From an uncultured Burkholderiaceae bacterium (GTDB taxonomy: Bacteria; Pseudomonadota; Gammaproteobacteria; Burkholderiales; Burkholderiaceae): a stretch of DNA of 15,530 nucleotides. This document shows positions 7,104 through 15,337 of the stretch, piece after piece. Position 1 is the stretch's first letter. The number at the start of each line of letters is the position of its first letter. The stretch is taken from the NCBI GenBank assembly GCA_937871985.1, contig CALMPB010000428.1, positions 1-15,530 on the forward strand. Direction: 5' to 3'. Under the pieces are notes generated by a model. That model saw only the letters and a program-made list of their open reading frames with translations, ran no database searches and was not told where the DNA came from. Position numbers and translations under genes: made by a program.

Positions 7104-7440
7104 TCAAAATGAGGGGAACTTGAATTTTGCATGCTTCCCAAGATTTATATCTCGTATGGACTTATTGTTCACTTCTACAGTCGCAGTCGTATCCGACGTG
7201 GCTGAAGATGCTTGGCCAGCTGGTCTAAAAGTAACAGCAGTACCATCCGGCAGGATCGCGACCCAACTCCCTGGCCCGGATATGTTATCCACAACCTTCA
7301 TCGGTGTTTGCCCATTGAAGGCCGCACGTGCAAATTCTTCCGCCGTCACGTCAGGATTTTGAGTTGGAGGCATAGGTATTGGAGTTCCGGGACCTCCAAT
7401 TCCTGCCGGCAATTTTCCGTCCAAATTAACGATGGACGGT
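7104..7440 (-). other. CdiA C-terminal toxin region (unrecognised)
   Basis: The last ~110 codons of cdiA. The compact part is the final ~80 residues, starting DVTAEEFARAAFNG and continuing GSWVAILPDGTAVTFRPAG, SSATSDTTATVEVNN, and ending KFKFPSF. Many CDI toxins end in a small beta-rich nuclease of about this size, with conserved Arg and Ser/Thr residues before a final strand. R, S and T residues are present here in that order, so an RNase-like activity is a reasonable guess. I cannot assign a family. No Cys or HNH-type histidine cluster is visible, so HNH DNase-type toxins look unlikely. Confidence 0.55.
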
Positions 7441-10400
7441 GGAACACCTTTGCTCTCGCTAAATATCAACCCAGGCCATTGCTCCTCTGGCAGCGGAGAA
7501 GGCATGGTGGCCCCTTCCGGAGGGCCATTATTCTCCTGCCCAGGCACACTAATAGGTGTATGCCCATCACCCGGCTTGCCAGGCACCGAAACGTTTTCAT
7601 TGCCACCGGTCTGCCCCGGGGGAATCGGCAACGGAGGTACCGGCTCGCCTGGCTTGCCTGGGATGGGTTCCATCGATGCAGGCGTCGTAATGTAGCGAGT
7701 CACTGCGAGCAGCAGCGCTTGGTTTTCATCCAGCTGAGGATTTGCAGCTCTGAGCGCAGCAACTGCTGCACTGATTGCGGCAAATGCCGCCGGCCCGATC
7801 ACCTTCTCTTGACACGTCGCCGACCTGAAACACAGCCCTATCAGCGCTGGCCCACCCCGCTTGAGCAACAAACCAACAGCGTTGTTCTCAGTCTCTAAGC
7901 GGCCGCTATTGACTGCCCCTCCTGCGTCAAGACCGAGGCCAAACGCCACGCCTGCCAGCAGGTTTGACACCAGATTGGCGCGTGCCTCACGCTGCTCGAC
8001 GCTAAGCCCCGACTCCGAACCGCGATCAGCGGCATCAAGCAACGCATTGACGACTGAAGCAGCCCCTGCTCCCAAGGCCGACGAGGAGCAGCCCGTCCCT
8101 TGCGCCGCTCCGCCCGCGCATCCCACAATCGCATGCAGCGCGGCGCGCGTGGCGTCGGCCTGCGGTGACGACCCCAGGCCGTCCGCAAAGAGCTTTACCT
8201 GCTGTGCAGTCAGCCCTTGCAGGTAGTTCACTGCACTCGCCCTCGCGGCCTCGGAAACACCTCCCGAGACGTTTCCGCTTATGCCGCCAAGGATGGCCGT
8301 CGAAATTAGACGATAGTCGCCACCGGGAGCCCACCTAAGGGCGCTATCCAGCTCATTCGCGAGTTGAGCGATTCGTTGCGCGTCGCCGCCGCCTGGCTTT
8401 TGCAACTCCTTGGCCAGAGAAGAAGACAATGCATCCGCTTCCCTAGCCCGATTCGTCAGGAACTGCCCCAACTGCCGGCTGGCCTCCGACGCGATCTCGA
8501 ACCCCGCCTCGATCTTCTCCTTGTCAAAGATCGGCTTCAGCGTGTTCAACGTGTCCGACGTATCCCGATTCAGCGCCGCAATCGTCTCCGCCACAGTCTT
8601 GCCTGTCAGCGCCCGCTGTCCTTCTTCATCGCGGATGATGATGGTGCCGCCACTGATGGCGCTTTGGGTCGTGGAACTGCTATTGCCGCCGGCCGCAACC
8701 ACCGTCGGTAGATTGGCGGAAAAGCCCCCACCCGACGCCAAGGAAGTGCCTGCGTCCTTGCTCGCGCCGCCAGCCACCTGGTTGCCCTTGGTGGTGCCCA
8801 AGCCAGCGGGGCTTTCTCCCCCCGCCGACGCACTACCGCCAAACCCGAACCCTCCGCCCACGGCGATTTGGTTGGCGCTATAGCTCGCCGAGTTCTTGAT
8901 ATCACGAGTGACCAATGTCCCGGTGCTGAGCATGTTCAGTCCATCTGCCACCGCCTTGTCGCTGCTGGCGATGACACTGCCGATCAACGTCGTGTTGTTC
9001 TTGACGTCGATCAGGAACCCGCCGTCGCCCGCCCACAAGCCCGTCTGTTCAGTGACAGACTTGAAGTTGCTGTTCATCTTGCCGGTGCCGAAGTTGGCGG
9101 CTGCCGTACTCTGTCCATAGCAATAGGGCGGAATGCACAACGTGATATTCACGCCAGCGCTGGTCTGTTTTGAGGTGTACGTGCTTGTATCTTGCAGGCT
9201 CTCCAGCAACAGGTTGCCTCCTACCGAGGCCAGAATCTGTTCCGCCTTTCCGGATGCGCCTTTTAGCGTCGTGTCTCCCCCCGACTGCAACGCCAGCACG
9301 TTGCCCGCGGTGACGGAACTGTTGGTCCAGCTGTCATCCCGGCCGTTCTCCTTGCCCCGTGCAATAGAGGCTCCCAACTCCACCGTCAAACCGTTGGATG
9401 TGCCGGTGCTGTAGCCGATACCAATATTGAAACCGCTGCTCTTGCTGTCCGTCTTCTGTTCGTAGAAGTTCTTGGCCGCCTGCAGCAGGATGTCGCCGTC
9501 GGCCTTCAGCACGGCATTGTTGCCCGCCGACAGGTTGGAACCCGAAACCGTTATATCCGATGCGCTTCCCGCGCCCTTGGCGACAATCGTCAGGTCCTTG
9601 CCCGCAGCGATGTTCGATCCCACCGAGGTGGACGAGCTTCTATCCGTAGTGCTGCTGCTCTTGCTGCTGCCGAAGCTGATCTTGATGCTGCCGCCGCCCA
9701 TCTTGTCGATGGCACCGGCGTCCTTTGCCGCGCCGGCGGCCGCGACCGCGTCATAGGCGTTGCTGGCCGCAAGCGCTGTGGTTCCACCCGCCAGCGCGGT
9801 CATGACAGGATTGCCGGACTTTCCGGATGCTTCCGCCATACGTCCGGCCGTTTGCATGGCGCTGACCACAGGTGTGCTGGCCGTGACACTGAAGCCAGAC
9901 TGCTTCATCTCGTGCACTTCACGCTGGCGCATCGTGTCGAAACTGCCAACGATACTGACGTCCCGGCCGATCATCGTGATGTCGCCTTGCCGTGCCAGGA
10001 CATCACTGCCAAGCACGTTCAACGAACCGCCCGCGTTGATCAGCACGTCCCCCGTCACACTGCCGATGGTGCTACCAGTATTCAGGCCACGCTTGGTGTC
10101 CATCCAATCCGTCGTCTGACGCGATCCGTAGCTGAGGCCTCCCAGTCCACCAAAGCCGGATTTCTTGATCTTCTCGTACTGGTATTCGCTGGCGGAGTTC
10201 TTTTCGGCAACGATATTGACATTGCGATCCGCCGACATGACCAAGTCGTTCTGTGCCGCCACGTTGGAACCCAGCACATTCAGATCACGCCCAGCCACCA
10301 TCACGGCGCTATCGCCGGTGAAGGTGGAAGACACCGCCTGCGTCCAGGACGCTTCCTTGATGCGGTGTGTCGTCTTGCTAGAGAGGAACCCCTTCGTCTT

Positions 10401-13400
10401 GTAATAGATCTCGTTATAGGCATACCCGCTGGAATCCCCCGCCAGCACATTGATATCGCGCCCCGCGCCGAGCGCCAACTGCTTGTCGGACGACACTTGC
10501 GCGGCAATGGCATTGATATCCTGCGCAGCCATCAATGTCAGGTTCCCGGCAGCGGCAATGCGGGTTCCCACGTCCTCCGTCGTACGCATCTCCGACCGGT
10601 TCTTCTTGCCGAAGTTGAACGACTCGCCGTAGCTCGTCCCCGCGGCGGTCAGGTTGATATCGTTGCCGGCGCGAATGCTCGCATCACCGCTGGTGACGAT
10701 GGCGGCAGCCTGCGCGTTGACGTCGCGGCCCGCCTGCGCATTCAGCGTTCCGGCGTCGATACGGGCGACCCCGTCGACGATGGTGTTGCTGATACCGCCA
10801 CGCACGTTCGATTGGGTGCTGGCGGTGAGGTTGATGTCGCGGCCCGCGGTCAGCGTGACGCCGTCACCCTTGAGCAACCCGGCCAGGTTATCGATGTCGT
10901 TGCGCGCATTCAGGTTGACGGTCTTGCCCTGGATCGTGCCCACGGTGTTGCGCACGTTCTGCGCATCGACCACCAACGCGTTGCGTGCGCCGAGGGTGCC
11001 GCTGTTGTTCACGTCGCCCGTCGCGCTGATCTGCGTGTCACGGCCGGCGATCAACGTGCCATCACCGCGCAGGTCGCCCGGCTTGACGGCCAGGTAGACC
11101 TGCGGCGCCAGCACCTTCTGCTGCGTGCCGTCGGGCAGCGTGACGGTTTGCTCCACCATCCAGACGATGTCGCTGGTCAGGTGGCGCATCTGCTCTTCAG
11201 TAAGCGCGGTGCCCACGGCCAGGCCGAACTGCTTGGCGAAGTCGGCGCCGGCGGAAAGCAGCGCCTTGTACTGGGTTTCGTTGTCGGTGTAGTCGCCGAC
11301 GAAGCGCTGGCCGGTCGCCAGCATGACCTGTTCAGCCACCAGCTTCTGCTCATAGAAGCCGTCGCCCAGGCGCTTGAGGACGTGGCCAGGGTCCTGGTTC
11401 AGTTTCTCCAGCAGGAAATCGCTGGACACCACGGACCGCGAGCCGATGAACTGGCTGTCGGTGGCGATCAGGTAGGGCGCGTTGGGCGCCGTGATGACCT
11501 GGTACAGCTTGCTGGTCGGGATGGTCGGCGGCAGCACGACCACCGCAATGGTCTGGTTGCCGGGCAGCGTGATGCGCGTCAGCGTTGCCGGCGGCAACGC
11601 CTGGACGACGGTGCTGGCGCCCGGCGTCTGGCCAGACGGCGCGACGGCGGCGCCGCCCTTCGCGTCGCCCAGGCCGGTCTCGATGCGTTCGGCCAGGACG
11701 GTGGCGTTGTAGTCGGAACGGTTGTACTTGCGGGAGTCGTTCTTCTCGTAGGTGTAGGCCATGGTGCCGACACGGTCGACCGTGCGCAGTCCCTCGGCGC
11801 CGACGTTGCTCAGCGTCCCACCCTCGGTTTTCAAGGCGCCGCCGGCGAGGATGCGGCTCTTGTCGTTGACGACGTTGCCAACAAGGCGGGCATTGCCGCC
11901 AACGATGATCTTGCCCGGATCGCTCTCTGTGATGCGGGTCTCGCGCGTGATCTCGGTCACCTCGTAGAAGGTGAAGTCCTTGATCATGCGGTTGTTGCGG
12001 AAGTCGGCGTTGAATGCCTTGATCTTCTCGTTCAGCGTGTCGTACAGCTCCAGGTCGTGGTCGTACTGAGCCTGCTGCTGGGCCAGGTCCGCGGGGCAGC
12101 GCCAGCCGCAATCATCCGGCGACGGGGGTCGCCTGATGCCGCTGGGACGTTCTACCTCGAAGACGGACCAAATCTTGGCGTCGGGCTTGTACAGGAACTG
12201 CGCGGGGTTTGTGTAGCACTCGCCCGCATCGCCGCCACTGCAGCCGGAATATTCGGCGATATATGCCAGGCCAATCGGCGCGCTGACACCCGCCCGCCCC
12301 TGCTGGTCCTCCTGGATGTTGCTGTAGTCGAACGGCGGCCCGTACTGGCTTTCCGGATAACGCGCCGACGGCATCAGCAAGCGCCGCTCGTCGTATTGGC
12401 CCATCCAGCTCGGTCCGCGACCGCAGATGGACTTGACGGTGTTGCAGAACCACATGCCCTCGCCATCGACGATGTCGGTGGTGCCATCCAGACGGTAGAA
12501 CCATTTGGCTTCGCGGCCGACTTCGACGGTTTCGCTGGCGAAGTGCAGGTTGCGGTTCTGAATGCTGGCCGCGGCGATGTCGGCGTTGCGCTCGACCTCG
12601 ATGGTGGCGGACTCGTTGGACAACAACGCCGCCTGGCCGGTGGCCTTGCCGGCCGCGTCCAGCGTGCCGCCCAGCCGCAGGTCGCCCGCGGCGTAGATCA
12701 ACGCGTGCTCGCGGTTGGTCAGCGTGCCCACGCCCAGGTCCATGTCGCCACGCGAGGCGATGACGGCGTTGGGTTCGTTCTGCAGCAGCGGCGTCTTGAT
12801 GCCGATGCGATCGCCGTAGATGCGGCCGGTGTTGAGCAGATTGCCGGCATTGATGAGCGTGTAGCCGCCGTCGATCAGGCCGGCGTTGCTCAACAGGCCA
12901 CCGATGATCAGTTCGTTGTTGCGCACCGCGATCAATTCGCCGGTGGCGCGGTTTGTCAGGGTATCGGCTGTGATCTTCAGATCCTGGCCGGCGTGGATCT
13001 TGCCGTCGTTGTCCAGGTTGCCTGTGACCAGCTCCAGCGAGGTGCCAGCGGTCAGGGCGCCGCCGGTGTTGGTCACGCTGCTGAAGGCCAGCTTCGCCTT
13101 GGCGTCCGACGAGACGTTGCCGCGCGTGTTGTCGAGCACGCCGGTGGTCAGGGTCAGCGCCTGGCCGGCGCCGATGCGGCCGGCCTGGTTGTCGATGGCG
13201 GTTGTGTCCAGCGTGACCTGCTGGCCCATCAGGCCAAGGGCGCCCGCAGTCGTGGCGCCAGCGCCGGCATTGCCATTGGCGAGTGTGTCACGGTTCTTCA
13301 GGCTGCCGGCAGTCAATGCCAGCGCGTCGTCGGCCTGGATCAGGCCGGCGCTGTTGTCCAGCACGCCTTGCGTCTTGAGCGTCAGGCCGCCGGCCGCGAC

Positions 13401-15266
13401 GATGCCACGCGTGTTTGAGAGGCTCTGGGCGTTCAGCGTGGCCAGGCCCTGGGCGGCGACGGTGCCGTCAGTGTTGTCGATCGCGCCGGCCGTCTTCAGG
13501 TCCAATGCGCCGCCGCTGGCGACCTTGCCGCCGCTGTTGGCCAGGCTCGCAGCGTCGATGCCAAGCGTGCCGCCATACAGGCCGCCCGCCTGGTTCTGCA
13601 GCGCGCCGCCGGTGGTGACCGCGAGTTTGCCGTCGGCCTGGGCGATGCCATTGCGATTGTCGATGGCGGCCGCCTGGATGTCGGCGCCGCCGCCAAGCAG
13701 CTTGCCGCCTCGGTTGTCGAGCGTCCCCGCGGTCTCGACGCGCAAGGCGTCGTTGGCCTGCACCGATCCCCCCTGGTTGTCGATGCCGTCGGCGCCGCGC
13801 AGCGCCACGCTCTGGCCCGAGATCACGCCGCCGGCCGCGTTGACCACGGACCTGCCGCGCAGGTCCAGCGCGCCGGCGCCGGCCAGCGTGCCACCGGTGT
13901 TGTCGATGGCGCCCGTCACCTGGCCGTCGAGCGCCGCGCCGCTGGTGAGCTTGCCGCCCGTATTGTCCAGGCCGGCCGCGCGCAAGGCCACGGAGCCGCC
14001 ATAGACCGAGCCGCCGCGATTGGTGACCGCGCCCGTGGCGTCCACGCGCAATGCGCCCCCGGCGACGAACTTGCCGCCCGACAACCCGAGCGCGTTCGCG
14101 GTGATGGTGGCATCGCCACCCGCCACCAGGGTGCCGGGGTTGAGCAGCTGATCCACCTGCGCGCTCAAGGCGCCGAGCGGACTGATGGAGCCGTCCGCCT
14201 GCAAGCCCGCCGTGAGCGCGCCGCGGTTCTCCAGCTGGCGCGCCACGATGCTGGCGTTGCCAGCCGAGGACATGGCCTGGTTGTTGATGACCTTGGCGGC
14301 GGCGTTCAAGCCCAGCGCGCCGCCCGCGGCGACAGCGCCGTCATTGACGATGTCGCGGGCGCTTTGCACCGAGAGGTTCGTGGCGGCCTGCAGGCGACCC
14401 GAAGGCTGGATGCGAACGTCGCCGTTGGCGCTGACCGTCAGCGTGCCCGTCAGCGCCGCGAGGTTGCCGCCGATGTTCACGCCGACCCCGGCTTCCGTGC
14501 CGATGAGGCGAATGCTGTTGGCATACATGCCGCCCAGCGCGGCGACGTCCAAGGCCACGCCGGTGCCCGCGCCGGCGCCGGTCAGGGCCGCAACGTCGAT
14601 GCCGTCATAGCCGACGCGCGCCGCGCCCGCGACCACGTTCAGATTGTTGGCCCAGACTTGGGCGTTCAGTTCCAGCGTGCGCGCCATCAGGTCGAGCTGA
14701 CTGAGGTTGGCGCCGTACAGGCCCGCGCCTTCGATGCCCAGGCGGCCGCCCGTGATGTCGAAGCCCAGCGCGCCATCCGCGCCAATGACGGGCTTGCCGG
14801 TGGTGAGCGTGGCGCGGTTGGCATTGAGGAAGCCGCAACCGTTGCAGGTGATGCCCGCGGGGTTGGCGATGATGACGTTGGCGCGATTGCCGGCCACTTC
14901 CAACATGCCCATCAGCCGCGACGGGTTGGCGGCGGTGACCTGGTTCAGGATGGCCGTTGCGCGCTGGTTGCCCAGCATCGGATTACCCGCCACTTGCCCG
15001 GCCAATTGCGTCTGGCTGGCCGCGCCGCTGTTGTTGAGCACCACGCCCGAGGGGCCGACGTTGAACTGGGTGAAACGGTTGTTCGACACACCACCGGCCG
15101 ACGGCGGCGCGATATTGACGACGGGCACTCCATTGCTCACGCCCACCACGGGCTTGGCGCCCGGCACGCTCTTGTCGACGGAGATGGGTAGCGTCTGCGC
15201 CAGGACGGGCGTCCAGATTTGCGAGTACAGGACCAACCAGACGACTGCGGAGCGAAGCTTGAACAT
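7104..15266 (-). CDS. cdiA: Contact-dependent inhibition exoprotein CdiA / filamentous hemagglutinin-like
   Basis: 2720 residues from ATG 15266; the frame runs on to 15323, but that extension precedes the signal peptide. Order: signal peptide 1-23 (MFKLRS..., cleavage near VLA/QTLP), without the long ESPR extension; TPS secretion domain ~24-300 with NPAGITCNGCGF (C141, C144), recognised by CdiB; about 20-residue hemagglutinin repeats, ~390-780; a central non-repeat region ~903-1123 with six cysteines, in the position of the receptor-binding domain; a segment ~1236-1409 with FLLEKLNQDP and RLGDGFYEQKLVAEQV, common to CDI proteins; a second hemagglutinin-repeat region (GRDINVLAGD type); a hydrophobic pretoxin part; TENN at 2459-2462 in place of VENN; a Pro/Gly linker; and the toxin end. 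It could alternatively be an adhesin, but the directly following small gene and the TENN junction favour CDI. Confidence 0.92.
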   Translation of the reverse strand: MFKLRSAVVWLVLYSQIWTPVLAQTLPISVDKSVPGAKPVVGVSNGVPVVNIAPPSAGGVSNNRFTQFNVGPSGVVLNNSGAASQTQLAGQVAGNPMLGNQRATAILNQVTAANPSRLMGMLEVAGNRANVIIANPAGITCNGCGFLNANRATLTTGKPVIGADGALGFDITGGRLGIEGAGLYGANLSQLDLMARTLELNAQVWANNLNVVAGAARVGYDGIDVAALTGAGAGTGVALDVAALGGMYANSIRLIGTEAGVGVNIGGNLAALTGTLTVSANGDVRIQPSGRLQAATNLSVQSARDIVNDGAVAAGGALGLNAAAKVINNQAMSSAGNASIVARQLENRGALTAGLQADGSISPLGALSAQVDQLLNPGTLVAGGDATITANALGLSGGKFVAGGALRVDATGAVTNRGGSVYGGSVALRAAGLDNTGGKLTSGAALDGQVTGAIDNTGGTLAGAGALDLRGRSVVNAAGGVISGQSVALRGADGIDNQGGSVQANDALRVETAGTLDNRGGKLLGGGADIQAAAIDNRNGIAQADGKLAVTTGGALQNQAGGLYGGTLGIDAASLANSGGKVASGGALDLKTAGAIDNTDGTVAAQGLATLNAQSLSNTRGIVAAGGLTLKTQGVLDNSAGLIQADDALALTAGSLKNRDTLANGNAGAGATTAGALGLMGQQVTLDTTAIDNQAGRIGAGQALTLTTGVLDNTRGNVSSDAKAKLAFSSVTNTGGALTAGTSLELVTGNLDNDGKIHAGQDLKITADTLTNRATGELIAVRNNELIIGGLLSNAGLIDGGYTLINAGNLLNTGRIYGDRIGIKTPLLQNEPNAVIASRGDMDLGVGTLTNREHALIYAAGDLRLGGTLDAAGKATGQAALLSNESATIEVERNADIAAASIQNRNLHFASETVEVGREAKWFYRLDGTTDIVDGEGMWFCNTVKSICGRGPSWMGQYDERRLLMPSARYPESQYGPPFDYSNIQEDQQGRAGVSAPIGLAYIAEYSGCSGGDAGECYTNPAQFLYKPDAKIWSVFEVERPSGIRRPPSPDDCGWRCPADLAQQQAQYDHDLELYDTLNEKIKAFNADFRNNRMIKDFTFYEVTEITRETRITESDPGKIIVGGNARLVGNVVNDKSRILAGGALKTEGGTLSNVGAEGLRTVDRVGTMAYTYEKNDSRKYNRSDYNATVLAERIETGLGDAKGGAAVAPSGQTPGASTVVQALPPATLTRITLPGNQTIAVVVLPPTIPTSKLYQVITAPNAPYLIATDSQFIGSRSVVSSDFLLEKLNQDPGHVLKRLGDGFYEQKLVAEQVMLATGQRFVGDYTDNETQYKALLSAGADFAKQFGLAVGTALTEEQMRHLTSDIVWMVEQTVTLPDGTQQKVLAPQVYLAVKPGDLRGDGTLIAGRDTQISATGDVNNSGTLGARNALVVDAQNVRNTVGTIQGKTVNLNARNDIDNLAGLLKGDGVTLTAGRDINLTASTQSNVRGGISNTIVDGVARIDAGTLNAQAGRDVNAQAAAIVTSGDASIRAGNDINLTAAGTSYGESFNFGKKNRSEMRTTEDVGTRIAAAGNLTLMAAQDINAIAAQVSSDKQLALGAGRDINVLAGDSSGYAYNEIYYKTKGFLSSKTTHRIKEASWTQAVSSTFTGDSAVMVAGRDLNVLGSNVAAQNDLVMSADRNVNIVAEKNSASEYQYEKIKKSGFGGLGGLSYGSRQTTDWMDTKRGLNTGSTIGSVTGDVLINAGGSLNVLGSDVLARQGDITMIGRDVSIVGSFDTMRQREVHEMKQSGFSVTASTPVVSAMQTAGRMAEASGKSGNPVMTALAGGTTALAASNAYDAVAAAGAAKDAGAIDKMGGGSIKISFGSSKSSSTTDRSSSTSVGSNIAAGKDLTIVAKGAGSASDITVSGSNLSAGNNAVLKADGDILLQAAKNFYEQKTDSKSSGFNIGIGYSTGTSNGLTVELGASIARGKENGRDDSWTNSSVTAGNVLALQSGGDTTLKGASGKAEQILASVGGNLLLESLQDTSTYTSKQTSAGVNITLCIPPYCYGQSTAAANFGTGKMNSNFKSVTEQTGLWAGDGGFLIDVKNNTTLIGSVIASSDKAVADGLNMLSTGTLVTRDIKNSASYSANQIAVGGGFGFGGSASAGGESPAGLGTTKGNQVAGGASKDAGTSLASGGGFSANLPTVVAAGGNSSSTTQSAISGGTIIIRDEEGQRALTGKTVAETIAALNRDTSDTLNTLKPIFDKEKIEAGFEIASEASRQLGQFLTNRAREADALSSSLAKELQKPGGGDAQRIAQLANELDSALRWAPGGDYRLISTAILGGISGNVSGGVSEAARASAVNYLQGLTAQQVKLFADGLGSSPQADATRAALHAIVGCAGGAAQGTGCSSSALGAGAASVVNALLDAADRGSESGLSVEQREARANLVSNLLAGVAFGLGLDAGGAVNSGRLETENNAVGLLLKRGGPALIGLCFRSATCQEKVIGPAAFAAISAAVAALRAANPQLDENQALLLAVTRYITTPASMEPIPGKPGEPVPPLPIPPGQTGGNENVSVPGKPGDGHTPISVPGQENNGPPEGATMPSPLPEEQWPGLIFSESKGVPPSIVNLDGKLPAGIGGPGTPIPMPPTQNPDVTAEEFARAAFNGQTPMKVVDNISGPGSWVAILPDGTAVTFRPAGQASSATSDTTATVEVNNKSIRDINLGKHAKFKFPSF
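7881..7892 (-). other. VENN-type junction (TENN) before the CdiA toxin module
   Basis: Codons for T-E-N-N lie within ETENNAVG (residues 2459-2462). In Enterobacteriaceae CdiA the VENN motif marks the border between the constant part and the exchangeable C-terminal toxin. Downstream of this site 258 residues remain, a typical CdiA-CT size. Confidence 0.6.
12930..14100 (-). repeat. Tandem ~20-residue hemagglutinin repeats in CdiA
   Basis: A run of imperfect units, each starting with a pattern like LDNTGGKL, IDNTGGTL, VNAAGGVI, IDNQGGSV, LDNRGGKL, IDNRNGIA, LQNQAGGL, LANSGGKV, IDNTDGTV, LSNTRGIV, LDNSAGLI, spaced 19-21 residues apart. These form one turn each of the long beta-helix that makes the stalk. 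At DNA level the units are diverged, so this is old duplication rather than a fresh tandem array. Confidence 0.85.
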
Positions 15267-15313
15267 GGCGAGGCAACTCTCGGTAAGCGTGAAGCAACTG
15301 GACGGATGACGGC

Positions 15314-15331
15314 CGGGGCGCACGCGCCCCG
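15314..15331 (-). promoter_or_regulatory. Hairpin in the cdiB-cdiA intercistronic region
   Basis: CGGGGCG (15314-15320) pairs perfectly with CGCCCCG (15325-15331) over the 4-base loop CACG. It sits between the cdiB stop (15338) and cdiA start (15266), just after the cdiB stop, and has no following T-run. It could protect the mRNA 3' end or partly stop transcription to adjust cdiB:cdiA ratios; role inferred only. Confidence 0.4.
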
Positions 15332-15337
15332 AACGGT

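Noticed and set aside
9852..13418. A very long plus-strand open frame (1188 codons) opposite cdiA
   Set aside because: It lies entirely antisense to cdiA. Its translation is Arg/His/Gly/Val-rich with repeats mirroring the CdiA repeats, as expected for a GC-rich shadow frame; no ribosome binding site or family feature.
12886..14004. A 372-codon plus-strand frame opposite the CdiA repeats
   Set aside because: Pro/Ser/Ala-rich shadow of the repeat array on the other strand.
12930..14100. A repeat array that might be mistaken for CRISPR
   Set aside because: The units are inside an open frame, vary at DNA level and show no constant-repeat/unique-spacer pattern.
15267..15323. The 19-codon upstream extension of cdiA
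   Set aside because: It precedes a complete signal peptide and contains no ESPR-like sequence; ATG 15266 gives a standard start.
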